Below are positions 55,293 to 64,000 of a stretch of 64,000 nucleotides of DNA, piece by piece. Origin of the DNA: Tabrizicola sp. (GTDB taxonomy: Bacteria > Pseudomonadota > Alphaproteobacteria > Rhodobacterales > Rhodobacteraceae); contig NZ_JALHQD010000006.1 of assembly GCF_022842145.1 (NCBI RefSeq), forward strand, positions 210,441 through 274,440. The letters are read 5' to 3'. The translations under genes and the position numbers were made by a program. The notes beneath the pieces are model-generated. The model worked only from the letters and a program-made list of their open reading frames with translations, searched no databases and was not told where the DNA came from. Within the stretch, counting starts at the first letter, position 1. Every line of letters starts with the position of its first letter.

Positions 55293-55314
55293 GGTGGACA
55301 GTATTGCCCACCTA
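55290..55314. repeat. REP-like palindrome (copy 2, degenerate)
   Basis: TAGGGTGGACA-GTAT-TGCCCACCTA keeps the outer arms of the copy at 52799, with one base lost and one mismatched. It lies 14 bases before the LysR ATG, in the leader of that gene. Confidence 0.6.
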
Positions 55315-55327
55315 GTGAGGTTCAAGA

Positions 55328-56233
55328 ATGGACTGGGACGACCTGCGCGTATTCCTTGCCGTGGCGCGCACCGAAAGCCTCTCGGCGGCAGGCAAGCGGC
55401 TGAAGATCGACCCGGCCACCGTCGGTCGCCGCATAGCCCGGCTTGAGGAGGCCACCCACGCGCGGCTTTTCACCAAGTCGCCGCAGGGCTATGCGCTGAC
55501 CGAGGAGGGCGCCCGGCTGATCCCCCATGCCGAACAGGCCGAGCGCGCCACCCTTGGTGCCGAGGAAAGCCTGACCGGACCCGGTGGCCTGACCGGGCTG
55601 ATCCGGCTGGGTGCGCCCGACGGCTGCGCGAACTACCTGCTGCCCCAGGTCCTGTCCCGGATCTGTGACGAAAATCCCGGGCTGGAAGTGCAGATCGTTG
55701 CACTCCCCCGCGTCTTCAACCTGTCCAAGCGCGAGGCGGATATGGCCATCGCCGTCAGCAGACCCGAAGCAGGCAGATTGACCGTGCAGAAGCTGACGGA
55801 CTACCGACTGCACCTGGCCGCCAGCCGCAACTATCTGGCAGGGGCGCGCGCCATCACCGCGCCCGAGGACCTGCAGGGGCACCGGATCATCGGCTACATT
55901 CCGGACATGATCTTCGACAAGGAACTGGACTACCTCGCCGAGATCGGGATCGGTCCTGCGACCCTGACGTCGAATTCGGTCTCGGTGCAGCTGAACTGGC
56001 TGCGGACCGGGGCAGGGGTCGGGGTCGTGCATGACTTCGCGCTTCCGGCCGCGCCGGACCTCGCGCGCATCCTGACCGACCGGATCAGCCTGACGCGCAG
56101 CTTCTGGCTGATCCGCCACGAAAGCGATGCGCGGCTGGATCGGCTGAACCGCTTCGCCGATCAGCTGACCCGCGGCGCGCGGGCCGAGATGGTGCGGCTT
56201 GAGGCGCTGATCGCGGACGAAACCCGTGCTTGA
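55328..56233 (+). CDS. LysR family regulator, probable regulator of mmsA
   Basis: The 301-residue regulator has an N-terminal winged HTH (WDDLRVFLAVARTESLSAAG with recognition helix DPATVGRRIARLEEATHARL). The ligand-binding domain starts near residue 90 (IRLGAPDGCANYLLPQVLSR). It is divergent from mmsA across 135 bases. This is the standard geometry of a LysR protein controlling its neighbour, perhaps sensing a valine or beta-alanine catabolite. That link is inference. Confidence 0.9.
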   Translation: MDWDDLRVFLAVARTESLSAAGKRLKIDPATVGRRIARLEEATHARLFTKSPQGYALTEEGARLIPHAEQAERATLGAEESLTGPGGLTGLIRLGAPDGCANYLLPQVLSRICDENPGLEVQIVALPRVFNLSKREADMAIAVSRPEAGRLTVQKLTDYRLHLAASRNYLAGARAITAPEDLQGHRIIGYIPDMIFDKELDYLAEIGIGPATLTSNSVSVQLNWLRTGAGVGVVHDFALPAAPDLARILTDRISLTRSFWLIRHESDARLDRLNRFADQLTRGARAEMVRLEALIADETRA

Positions 56234-56289
56234 CAGAATCCCCTGTCAGGTCCGACCCTTGACCTCCGGTCAGGAGGAGGGGCCGTCCC

Positions 56290-56724
56290 ATGCTCGTACA
56301 GCAAATCCTCGCATCCAAGGGTGACCTTGGCGTCATCACAGTCGAACCAGGCACCACCGTCCAGGAAGTTGCCGCGATCCTTTCGTCGAAACGGATCGGG
56401 GCGGTGATCGTCTCGTCGGACGGCAAGGCGGCCCTGGGGATCGTTTCAGAGCGCGACATCGTGCGTGAACTGGGCAAACGCGGCGCCACCTGCCTGAAAG
56501 ACCCGGTCGAAAGCCTGATGACGGCAAAGATCGTTCATTGCACACGGACCGAAGGCACCGATGCCGTGCTGGGCCGGATGACCGATGGCCGTTTTCGCCA
56601 CATGCCGGTGATCGAGGAGGGCCAGATGGTCGGCCTGATTTCCATCGGCGACGTGGTCAAGGCCAGGCTGATGGAACTGGCGGCCGAGAAGGAAGCCTTG
56701 GAAGGCATGATCAAGGGCTTCTAG
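56290..56724 (+). CDS. Tandem CBS domain protein
   Basis: A 144-residue protein of two CBS domains and little else: the first about residues 5-65 (ILASKGDLGVITVEPGTTV, GIVSERDIVRELG), the second about 75-135 (HMPVIEEGQMVGLISIGDVV). Such stand-alone CBS pairs bind AMP, ATP or NAD and act as energy sensors. The C-terminal helix MELAAEKEALEGMIKGF is typical of the short CBS proteins of alphaproteobacteria. It lies 74 bases before coaD on the same strand. Confidence 0.92.
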   Translation: MLVQQILASKGDLGVITVEPGTTVQEVAAILSSKRIGAVIVSSDGKAALGIVSERDIVRELGKRGATCLKDPVESLMTAKIVHCTRTEGTDAVLGRMTDGRFRHMPVIEEGQMVGLISIGDVVKARLMELAAEKEALEGMIKGF

Positions 56725-56798
56725 GGCGGAAATGCGCTTGCACCCGCGCGGGCAATATTGTTGCGTGCAGAAGTCATGCGGCCAGCCAAGGGGGAGCC

Positions 56799-57290
56799 AT
56801 GCGCATCGGGCTTTATCCGGGGACCTTCGATCCGGTCACCCTGGGCCACATCGACATCATCCAGCGCGCGATGGCCTTGGTGGACCGGCTGGTGATCGGG
56901 GTGGCGATCAACCGTGACAAGGGGCCGCTTTTCAATCTGGAAGAGCGCGTAGCGATGGTCGAGGCGGAATGCGCGGCGATCATCGCCAAGACCGGGGGCG
57001 AGATCATCGTCCATCCGTTCGAGAACCTCTTGATCGACTGCGCCCGCGACGTCGGCGCCGGAATCATCATCCGCGGTCTGCGCGCGGTGGCGGATTTCGA
57101 ATACGAATTCCAGATGGTCGGCATGAACCGCGCGCTGGATGCCAGCATCGAGACGGTGTTCATGATGGCCGATGCCCGGCGTCAGGCGATTGCCTCCAAG
57201 CTGGTAAAGGAGATCGCCCGGCTGGGCGGCGACGTCTCCAACTTCGTGACACCGCCGGTGGTCGACGCCCTGGTCCACAAGTACCGCTGA
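56799..57290 (+). CDS. coaD: Phosphopantetheine adenylyltransferase
   Basis: CoaD adds AMP from ATP to 4'-phosphopantetheine, the penultimate step of CoA synthesis. The ATG at 56799 (after AAGGGGGAGCC) gives 163 residues, the family length. The track start lies inside the CBS gene. Motifs include the nucleotidyltransferase GTFDPVTLGHIDI, RGLRAVADFEYEFQM and the adenine-binding end SIETVFMMADARRQAIAS. It is convergent with the DUF1127 gene with a shared terminator region. Confidence 0.96.
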   Translation: MRIGLYPGTFDPVTLGHIDIIQRAMALVDRLVIGVAINRDKGPLFNLEERVAMVEAECAAIIAKTGGEIIVHPFENLLIDCARDVGAGIIIRGLRAVADFEYEFQMVGMNRALDASIETVFMMADARRQAIASKLVKEIARLGGDVSNFVTPPVVDALVHKYR

Positions 57291-57297
57291 TGCAAAA

Positions 57298-57313
57298 GGG
57301 GCCCGCAGGCCCC
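57298..57313 (-). terminator. Intrinsic terminator for the DUF1127 gene
   Basis: On the minus strand GGGGCC-TGCG-GGCCCC is followed directly by TTTT. It lies 27 bases past the DUF1127 stop and seven bases past the convergent coaD stop. The complementary strand has no T-tract, so it terminates mainly the minus-strand transcript. Confidence 0.75.
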
Positions 57314-57339
57314 CGCATCGTCCAGCGTTCTGGCCGCGA

Positions 57340-57510
57340 TCAGGCCGCCTTGCCGTAGACCGCTTCGCGCGCGATCCGGTCGGCGTCGCCGGGAAGAATC
57401 CCGAGATCCAGCGCGATGTCGGCAGGCAGGTTGGCAATCTCGTTGCGGGTCTGGCGGTACAGCGCATAGTTCGCCGCAGCGGTCTTCAGCATTTCATACA
57501 CAGAGGTCAT
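57340..57510 (-). CDS. DUF1127 small protein
   Basis: Starting from the second in-frame ATG near the ribosome site (57510; AAGGACGATGAAG upstream) gives 56 residues; the track start 16 codons earlier is unlikely. The protein holds the DUF1127 core: a helix ending ALYRQTRNEIANLPADIALDLGI. Members of this family in Rhodobacteraceae include the RNA-associated stress protein CcaF1. It sits alone downstream of the gap terminator, with its own terminator. Confidence 0.8.
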   Translation of the reverse strand: MTSVYEMLKTAAANYALYRQTRNEIANLPADIALDLGILPGDADRIAREAVYGKAA

Positions 57511-57611
57511 CTTCATCGTCCTTATACAGCGCGAGAGGACTGCTTTTCCTTCTCGCATGGCCGGAACATAAGCGTTCCGTTGGCGCCAACAATGACCAAT
57601 GCTGCGCTGCG

Positions 57612-57632
57612 GCTATGCAGTCACCGCATAGC
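57612..57632. promoter_or_regulatory. Perfect inverted repeat upstream of the DUF1127 gene
   Basis: GCTATGC-AGTCACC-GCATAGC, seven-base arms, lies between the gap terminator and the DUF1127 start, about 100 bases from that start. It could be an operator or a leader hairpin. Confidence 0.45.
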
Positions 57633-57643
57633 TTCGGACAGGA

Positions 57644-57669
57644 AAAAGGGCGCCAGATGGCGCCCTTTT
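57644..57669 (-). terminator. Strong intrinsic terminator of gap copy 1
   Basis: On the minus strand AAAAGGGCGCCA and TGGCGCCCTTTT form a 12-pair hairpin with a two-base centre, followed by TTCC. It lies 18 bases after the gap stop codon. Confidence 0.85.
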
Positions 57670-57687
57670 GCCTTTATATCAATGGGT

Positions 57688-58689
<1,002 letters not shown>

Positions 58690-58771
58690 GACTAGTCCTC
58701 CGAAGTTTGGGGTATCCCGATAGCGCTAACAAAGACATATCGCCGGGAAATGCAACCGCAGTTTGACGCGG

Positions 58772-58915
58772 TCAGTTCCAGAAAGCCACCCAGTCGATCA
58801 AGTTCAGGAATTTTCGCGCCAGAAACTGAAACGCCGCCCCGCTGTTGACTGCAAGGTCGGCGACAATGGCGGCGACAATCACCAGGCCCAGCCAGATCGC
58901 GATGGTATTGGTCAA
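58772..58915 (-). CDS. Small membrane protein between the two gap genes
   Basis: A 47-codon frame from a TTG at 58915 to a TGA at 58772, embedded at the end of a longer track ORF. It encodes TNTIAIWLGLVIVAAIVADL, a single membrane span, then a polar amphipathic tail (LARKFLNLIDWVAFWN). The ribosome site is weak. Position between two gap genes on the same strand suggests it is co-transcribed with them. Function unknown; could be spurious if translation were not observed. Confidence 0.55.
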   Translation of the reverse strand: MTNTIAIWLGLVIVAAIVADLAVNSGAAFQFLARKFLNLIDWVAFWN

Positions 58916-58949
58916 GCCGGCCCCCGGAAAGCGGGGCGCCTGGCCCCGG

Positions 58950-59951
58950 TTACTGCGCGAGCCGCCCCATCGCGCCGGCCACATCGGCCATCCGGCAGGA
59001 GAAACCCCATTCGTTGTCATACCACGCCAGCACGCGAACGGAACGCCCCGCGACCTTGGTCTGGTCGGGCGCAAAGATCGACGACTGCGACGTGTGGTTG
59101 AAGTCGATCGACACCTTCGGTTCGGGGTCATAGGCCATGACCATGCCCATGTAGCCTGCGCAGGCTTCCCTGACGATTTCGTTAACCTCGGCCACCGTGA
59201 CCGACTTCTGCGCGATAAAGGTCAGGTCCACCGCGCTGACGTTCGGCGTTGGCACGCGGATCGCCGAACCCTCCAGCCGGCCCGCCAGTTCCGGCAGCAC
59301 CTCGCCGATAGCCTTGCCAGCGCCGGTCGAGGTCGGGATCATCGCCATTGCTGCACTGCGGGCGCGGTACAGGTCCTTGTGCCGCCGGTCCAGCGTCGGC
59401 TGGTCGCCGGTGTAGCTGTGGATCGTGGTCATGATCCCGCTTTCAATCCCGATCGTGTCGTTCAGCACTTTGGCCAAGGGTGCCAGGCAGTTCGTGGTGC
59501 AGGAGGCGTTCGAGACCACCAGGTGTTCTGGCAGCAGGCTACGGTGGTTGACGCCGTAGACCACCGTCAGATCCGCCCGCTTCGCCGGGGCTGACACCAG
59601 CACCCGCTTCGCCCCCCGCCCCAGATGCACCGCCGCCTTGTCGCGGTCGTTGAACTTGCCGGTGCATTCCAGGACGACATCGATGCCGTACCAGTCCAGT
59701 TCCTTCGGCTCATAGGTCGACATCATCCGGATCGGCCCGCGACCAAGGTCAAGCCCGGCGTCCATCACCTTCACCACCCCGGGAAACCGGCCATGCACGC
59801 TGTCATACCGCAGGAGGTGGGCGTTCGTCTCCACCGGCCCCGTCGCGTTGATCGCCACCACCTGTACGTCGTTGCGGTTCGATTCCGCGATATGCGCCAG
59901 CGTGCAGCGCCCGATGCGCCCGAAGCCGTTGATGCCGACGGTGACGGTCAT
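58950..59951 (-). CDS. Glyceraldehyde-3-phosphate dehydrogenase, copy 2 (probable NADP-capable)
   Basis: The ATG at 59951 makes the protein 333 residues and collinear with copy 1 without gaps up to residue 190; the track adds 16 codons. Catalytic Cys151 and His178 are intact. Asp36 of copy 1 is Ala (VVAINATGP), and the pair at 189-190 is Arg-Arg (TLDRRHKD). In GAPDH, replacing that Asp by Ala permits NADP binding, as in GapB-type enzymes. This points to an anabolic (Calvin or gluconeogenic) role, as against copy 1. The inference rests on these residues only. Confidence 0.93.
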   Translation of the reverse strand: MTVTVGINGFGRIGRCTLAHIAESNRNDVQVVAINATGPVETNAHLLRYDSVHGRFPGVVKVMDAGLDLGRGPIRMMSTYEPKELDWYGIDVVLECTGKFNDRDKAAVHLGRGAKRVLVSAPAKRADLTVVYGVNHRSLLPEHLVVSNASCTTNCLAPLAKVLNDTIGIESGIMTTIHSYTGDQPTLDRRHKDLYRARSAAMAMIPTSTGAGKAIGEVLPELAGRLEGSAIRVPTPNVSAVDLTFIAQKSVTVAEVNEIVREACAGYMGMVMAYDPEPKVSIDFNHTSQSSIFAPDQTKVAGRSVRVLAWYDNEWGFSCRMADVAGAMGRLAQ

Positions 59952-60137
59952 GCTGAAACTCTCCCTGGTGATCCCGGTCGCAGGGATACCGGCTTGCATC
60001 CGACATTCAAGACAAAATACGACGGCAAATCAGAGTGTTAGCGCAATCTTCGCCTGTTTGCGCTAACCGGGTGCATCACTTTGCCGAATCCTGCGTTTCC
60101 AGCTACATCCAAGGTTGCAGGCGGAACGGGGCAAGGC

Positions 60138-61112
60138 ATGAGCGGACTTCTGGCACTTCTCGACGACGTGGCGGCCATCGCCAAGGTGGCGGCTTCGTCG
60201 ATCGACGACATTGCGGCGGCTGCGGCCAAGGCGGGGACCAAGGCGGCGGGGGTGGTGATCGACGATGCCGCGGTGACCCCGAAGTACGTCCACGGCTTCT
60301 CGGCCGACCGGGAACTGCCGATCATCTGGCGCATCGCCCTTGGCAGTTTGCGCAACAAGCTTATCGTCCTGCTTCCCGGCCTTCTGGCGCTGGACCATTT
60401 CGCCCCTTGGGTCATCACGCCGCTGCTGATGCTGGGCGGGGCATACCTGTGCTTCGAGGGCGCGGAAAAGTTGGTCCACGCCTTTGCCCCCCACGCTGAC
60501 GAAGCTGTCGCGTCGGACTTCGACACCAAGGACCCGACCCACCTGGAAGAGGAAAAGGTCGCCGGTGCGATCAAGACCGACTTCATCCTCTCGGCCGAGA
60601 TCATGACCATCGCGCTGGCCACCATCGAAAGCCCCAACTTCTGGATGCAGGCCATCACGCTGGCGGTGGTGGGCACGATCATCACCGTCGCGGTCTACGG
60701 GGCGGTCGCTCTGATCGTGAAAATGGACGACGTGGGCCTTCACCTGGCCGCCACGGGCCGGACCTCCGGGGGCAGGGCGCTTGGCCGCGGGCTGGTGCTG
60801 GCGATGCCAAAGCTGATGGCGTTCCTGTCCACCGTCGGCACGGCCGCGATGCTGTGGGTCGGCGGCAACATCGTCATCCACGGGCTGGAGGTCACCCATC
60901 TCTGGGCCTGGCCCTACGAGACGATCCACCACATCGCCGAGGCCGTCGCCCATGCGGTGCCCGTGGCGCAGGGCTTCGTCGAATGGGTGGTGACGGCGGC
61001 GCTGGATGGGGTCTTCGGACTGATCCTCGGCGTCCTCCTTATCCCCGTCGCGACCCGGATGATCGGTCCGCTCTGGGCCGCCGTCACCGGCAAGAAGGCC
61101 GCCGCGCACTGA
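60138..61112 (+). CDS. DUF808 family integral membrane protein (YedI-like)
   Basis: The ATG at 60138 gives 324 residues of the DUF808 family. The N-terminal MSGLLALLDDVAAIAKVAA and VTPKYVHGFSADRELPIIWR are diagnostic. Several spans follow, ending with GLILGVLLIPVATRMIGPLW. The family is uncharacterised, though often found near stress genes. It is divergent from gap copy 2 across 186 bases. A DUF2934 gene follows after 50 bases. Confidence 0.9.
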   Translation: MSGLLALLDDVAAIAKVAASSIDDIAAAAAKAGTKAAGVVIDDAAVTPKYVHGFSADRELPIIWRIALGSLRNKLIVLLPGLLALDHFAPWVITPLLMLGGAYLCFEGAEKLVHAFAPHADEAVASDFDTKDPTHLEEEKVAGAIKTDFILSAEIMTIALATIESPNFWMQAITLAVVGTIITVAVYGAVALIVKMDDVGLHLAATGRTSGGRALGRGLVLAMPKLMAFLSTVGTAAMLWVGGNIVIHGLEVTHLWAWPYETIHHIAEAVAHAVPVAQGFVEWVVTAALDGVFGLILGVLLIPVATRMIGPLWAAVTGKKAAAH

Positions 61113-61162
61113 CGGAACCGGCCCTGCAAGATGGCGTTGTCTCCCCAACAAGGGAGACCACC

Positions 61163-61747
61163 ATGAACCGCCAAGACTTCGACGCCTGGGAAGCCCGCAT
61201 CCGCGACCGTGCCGATCTGCTGTGGCAAGAGGCGGGCAGTCCCGAGGGCGGCAGTGACCGTTACATCGACCAGGCGCGCGAGTTGCTGGCGATGCGGGAA
61301 GTCGCGCTTCCGACGCTCGACCCCGAAGAGGCCGCGGCGCCTGTGATCGAGGAAGCCTCGATCCAGGGCAACCTCGGGGAATTCCCCACGCTGACCGACC
61401 AGGGCGAGGAGCAGACCTATCCGCACATCCAGGACGACGACGGCCCGCGCCTGTCGGACGGTGACGCCTCCGAGGACGGCGGAGTCCTTCCGACCGAGGA
61501 TTATCCTGAGGAAGACCTGCCCGAGGTTTCCCTCGCTGATGCCGATCTCACCTCAAGCACCGAGAATGCCGAGGACGATCCGCAAAGCCCCGACCTCAAT
61601 GACGACGGGATGCCCGATCCCGAGGACCTGGACGCCGAGGAGGATGTCGAGGGCGAGATGGACCCCGGCGACGAATACGAGGACAGCGCTCCCCCGGACC
61701 CCGATGCCACCGCGCCAGGCTATGACGCTGCGGTGCGTGGGCGTTAG
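61163..61747 (+). CDS. DUF2934 protein with long acidic tail
   Basis: The ATG at 61163, behind AAGGGAGACCACC, gives 194 residues. The first 45 residues form the DUF2934 motif (WEARIRDRADLLWQEAGSPEGG). The rest is extremely acidic and Pro-rich. It contains DLNDDGMPDPED, a DxNxDGxxDxxD pattern resembling the calcium-binding loops of EF-hand or thrombospondin type 3 repeats. No signal peptide, so cytoplasmic if Ca binding occurs. The disordered acidic tail could also act as a chaperone-like or nucleic-acid-mimic segment. Its stop overlaps that of the HPP-CBS gene by four bases. Confidence 0.8.
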   Translation: MNRQDFDAWEARIRDRADLLWQEAGSPEGGSDRYIDQARELLAMREVALPTLDPEEAAAPVIEEASIQGNLGEFPTLTDQGEEQTYPHIQDDDGPRLSDGDASEDGGVLPTEDYPEEDLPEVSLADADLTSSTENAEDDPQSPDLNDDGMPDPEDLDAEEDVEGEMDPGDEYEDSAPPDPDATAPGYDAAVRGR

Positions 61748-62856
61748 TCCAGCAGGGCCAGCCGCTGCGCCAAGGCCGAGACAAGGTCGGTCCGTGTCAC
61801 GATCCCGACGATGGCCGCGCCTTCCACCACCGGCACCGCCTCGGCTCCGCCATCCGCCAGAAGCGGCAGCAGCGCCCCCACGGGCGTTGCAGGCGTAACC
61901 TGCGGCACTCCGGTCTCCATGATTTCACCGGCCTTGGGCGGGGTCTTGCGGTGGCTGTCGATCAACCGGGCCAATGCGGCAAGCAGGCTGGAATGCTGAA
62001 GAAAGGCATCCTCGCGGGCGCGGCGGATCAGGTCGATCTGGAAGATCACACCCATCAGGCGGGTGCCCTCCACCACCGGCAGCGAGGTGAAGCCCCGCGT
62101 GCGGAAGATGTCCGCGACCTGGGACAAGGGCGCCTCCGGGCCGACCGTCACCAGATCGCGCGACATGATGTCAGCGGCGGTAAACCCCTCCATCCGCCGC
62201 GCCGCAGCGGCCTGTTCCGCCGCGCCGACCAGTCGGGCCAGGTCGGCGACACCAAGGTTCGCCGACTGCCGGAAGTCTTCCAGGATCGTGGCCAGCTCGG
62301 CCGGATCAAGGCCGATCCGCGCCTCGGGGGTGGGGTCCTGCGTGCCGTGCGGACCCGGCTGGGCGGGCTGGCGGAAGGGGTAGACCCGGCCTGCCGCGCC
62401 GTTCCACAGGATGCCGACCGCGACCAGGAGGGCAGACCCCGCCGCGACGGTCGCGGTCGTTGCCAGCCAGTGCGCCGGACCACCAAGCGCCACCAGAAGC
62501 GCCACGGCACCGCCCGGAGGATGCAGTGCGCGCGTGGCCAGCATCGCGGCAATCGCCAGACCCACCGCCAGCGGCACGGCGTGGCTGGCCTGGGGCAGGG
62601 CGCTCAGCACCGCCAGCGCCACCAGTGCGGACAGCGTATTTCCCACCACCACCGACCAGGGCTGCGCAAGGGGGCTGTTCGGAACCGCATAGACCAGCAC
62701 CGCCGAAGCCCCGAAGGGTGCGATCAGCCAGCCAAGCCCTGCGCCCCGCAGGGCCAGCCCCGCCAGAAGCAGCCCCACTCCTGCACCAAGCCCGGCGCGG
62801 ACAAGGTCCACCACCTTCGGGCTGCCCATCGCCGGGCCGAATCCCCGCCAGTCCAT
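61744..62856 (-). CDS. HPP family membrane protein fused to a CBS pair
   Basis: The 370-residue protein starts with about four membrane spans of the HPP family (LIAPFGASAVLVYAVPNSPLAQP and ATRALHPPGGAVALLVAL containing the His-Pro-Pro signature). A linker and two CBS domains follow (about residues 225-285, 310-370; DIMSRDLVTVGPEAPLSQVA, AAIVGIVTRTDLVSAL). Related HPP proteins include a plastid nitrite transporter. A CBS pair suggests gating by adenine nucleotides. The substrate is unknown. It is convergent with the DUF2934 gene. Confidence 0.9.
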   Translation of the reverse strand: MDWRGFGPAMGSPKVVDLVRAGLGAGVGLLLAGLALRGAGLGWLIAPFGASAVLVYAVPNSPLAQPWSVVVGNTLSALVALAVLSALPQASHAVPLAVGLAIAAMLATRALHPPGGAVALLVALGGPAHWLATTATVAAGSALLVAVGILWNGAAGRVYPFRQPAQPGPHGTQDPTPEARIGLDPAELATILEDFRQSANLGVADLARLVGAAEQAAAARRMEGFTAADIMSRDLVTVGPEAPLSQVADIFRTRGFTSLPVVEGTRLMGVIFQIDLIRRAREDAFLQHSSLLAALARLIDSHRKTPPKAGEIMETGVPQVTPATPVGALLPLLADGGAEAVPVVEGAAIVGIVTRTDLVSALAQRLALLD

Positions 62857-62941
62857 CCTTGCCCCCTTTTTCGCGGCGGACCCTGACCGGCCAAAGTCGA
62901 AATGAAAAGCCCGTCAGAACCTCGCGCGCCAGCGGTCCGTC

Positions 62942-62974
62942 AAAAATGGAAGCGGCGGCCCGAAGCCGCCGCTT
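62942..62974 (-). terminator. Intrinsic terminator of tkt
   Basis: On the minus strand AAGCGGCGGC-TTCGG-GCCGCCGCTT forms a 10-pair stem capped by a UUCG-type loop, followed by CCATTTTTG. It lies 25 bases past the tkt stop. Confidence 0.88.
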
Positions 62975-62998
62975 GCTTAACCAGACTGGATCAAAGGG

Positions 62999-64000
62999 TC
63001 AGAGCAGCGCCTTGGCCGCTGCAACCGTGGCGTCCGCCGTGATCCCGAATTCGGCGTACAGCCGCTCCATCGGGGCCGAGGCGCCGAAGGTCGACATGCC
63101 AACGAACCCGGCCTTCGCCTCGCGCCCGCGCTCGCCCAGAAGCCAGCGGTCCCAGCCCATCCGGACGCCCGCCTCGACCGCGACCCGCACCGGGCCGGGC
63201 GGCAGGACCTTGCGGCGGTAGGCCTCGTCCTGCGCTGCGAACAGTTCCATCGACGGCATGGACACGACGCGGGTGCCGATCCCTTCCGCTTCCAAAGCGG
63301 CACGGGCCTTCAACGCGATCTCGACCTCGGAGCCCGTCGCCATCAGGATCACCTGACGCTTGCCCGTCGCCTCCTCCAGCACATAGGCGCCTTTGGCGAC
63401 CATGTTGGTGTTGGTGTGGGTCTTCCGCACCGCCGGAAGGTTCTGGCGGGACAAAGCCAGGACGGTTGGCCGGGTCTTCTCGGTCAGCGCGATTTCCCAG
63501 GCTTCGGCGACTTCCACCAGGTCAGCAGGACGGATCACCAGCGTGTTCGGCGTCGACCGGCTGATCGCCAGATGCTCGACTGGCTGGTGGGTCGGGCCAT
63601 CTTCGCCCAGACCGATGGAGTCATGCGTCATGACATAAACGACCGGGATGCCCATCAGCGCCGAGAGGCGCATCGAAGGCCGCGCATAGTCGGTGAAGCA
63701 CATGAAGGTGCCGCCATAGGGCCGCACGCCGCCATGCAGCGCCATCCCGTTCATCGCTGCGGCCATCCCATGTTCGCGGATACCGAAATAGACGTAGCGG
63801 CCCTTGCGATCCTCGGGCGTGAAAACGCCCAGGTCGGCGGTCTTGGTGTTGTTTGATCCCGTCAGGTCGGCAGAGCCGCCGATGGTTTCCGGCAGCACCG
63901 GGTTCACCGCGGCCAGCACCTTTTCCGACGAGGCGCGGGTGGCCAGCTTCGGCATATCCGTGACGGCCTGCTTCTTCACGCCGCGAATGACCGAGGCCAG
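62999..64000 (-). CDS. tkt: Transketolase, C-terminal half (5' end beyond the window)
   Basis: Transketolase transfers two-carbon units with thiamine diphosphate in the pentose phosphate and Calvin pathways. The visible 333 or so residues lack a start codon in the window and include the pyrimidine-binding and C-terminal domains. The block [20 protein letters not shown] has the catalytic Glu that activates the cofactor. [19 protein letters not shown] and SRQNLPAV are diagnostic, and [15 protein letters not shown] lies in the third domain. A strong terminator follows. It lies near the two gap genes, a common arrangement for sugar-phosphate metabolism. Confidence 0.96.
   Translation of the reverse strand: MASVIRGVKKQAVTDMPKLATRASSEKVLAAVNPVLPETIGGSADLTGSNNTKTADLGVFTPEDRKGRYVYFGIREHGMAAAMNGMALHGGVRPYGGTFMCFTDYARPSMRLSALMGIPVVYVMTHDSIGLGEDGPTHQPVEHLAISRSTPNTLVIRPADLVEVAEAWEIALTEKTRPTVLALSRQNLPAVRKTHTNTNMVAKGAYVLEEATGKRQVILMATGSEVEIALKARAALEAEGIGTRVVSMPSMELFAAQDEAYRRKVLPPGPVRVAVEAGVRMGWDRWLLGERGREAKAGFVGMSTFGASAPMERLYAEFGITADATVAAAKALL

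Overview
This window is chromosomal DNA from an alphaproteobacterium, almost certainly a member of the Rhodobacteraceae. The evidence is a Rhodobacter-type 5-aminolevulinate synthase (HemA, C4 route) preceded by an FnrL-like box, a GTTC-N7-GTTC LexA box of the Rhodobacter type in front of uvrA, a DUF1127 small protein, tandem GAPDH genes next to transketolase, a bactofilin/M23 peptidase pair, and uniformly high GC with dense gene packing. I found no phage, transposase, integrase island, CRISPR array or rRNA. The one XerD is the housekeeping recombinase.

Layout. 1-7.3 kb: the end of a class-I glutamine amidotransferase, a HemG-like flavodoxin, a CNNM/CorC-type CBS protein, xerD, a secreted helical-repeat protein with a tiny overlapping membrane-protein gene, then divergently aroK-aroB and a lipoprotein. 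7.4-15.4 kb: a leftward cluster that looks like one functional unit: CocE/NonD hydrolase, Tat-exported SBP_bac_5 binding protein, two Dpp-type permeases, a fused double ATPase and a type I phosphodiesterase. 15.6-16.5 kb: a decayed gene. 16.6-18.5 kb: pirin, two identical tRNA-Asp genes with their own promoters, and a small membrane protein. 18.5-24.4 kb: GNAT acetyltransferase, M20 dipeptidase, hemA, a RodZ-like protein and ispG. 24.4-33.8 kb: LysR/MFS pair, SMR exporter, DsbA-like oxidoreductase, the cell-wall genes amiC and mrcA (PBP1A), prfB and a DUF2189 membrane protein.

33.8-43.9 kb: an MFS exporter, bactofilin plus M23 endopeptidase, a ferritin-like DUF455 protein, a Bcp peroxiredoxin, a giant AsmA/DUF3971 protein, queA and a GNAT. 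44-53.6 kb: MFS, DUF924, lpdA, a degenerate methyltransferase, another MFS, rhodanese, SOS-controlled uvrA and two small secreted proteins. 53.7-64 kb: mmsA with a divergent LysR, a CBS protein, coaD, DUF1127, two gap paralogues with different cofactor-specificity residues, DUF808, an acidic DUF2934 protein, an HPP-CBS fusion and the 3' part of tkt.

Most of the window is core metabolism and envelope biogenesis (heme, isoprenoid, shikimate, CoA, Calvin/glycolytic carbon flow, peptidoglycan). The most accessory-like block is the 7.4-15.4 kb uptake/hydrolysis cluster. Regulatory sites readable directly include FnrL-like boxes, a LexA box, tRNA promoters and several intrinsic terminators. Two small families of interspersed palindromes are also present. 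No plainly unprecedented system is visible; the best leads are the transporter-hydrolase-phosphodiesterase cluster, the tandem GAPDH pair, and several overlooked small genes and structured intergenic elements.
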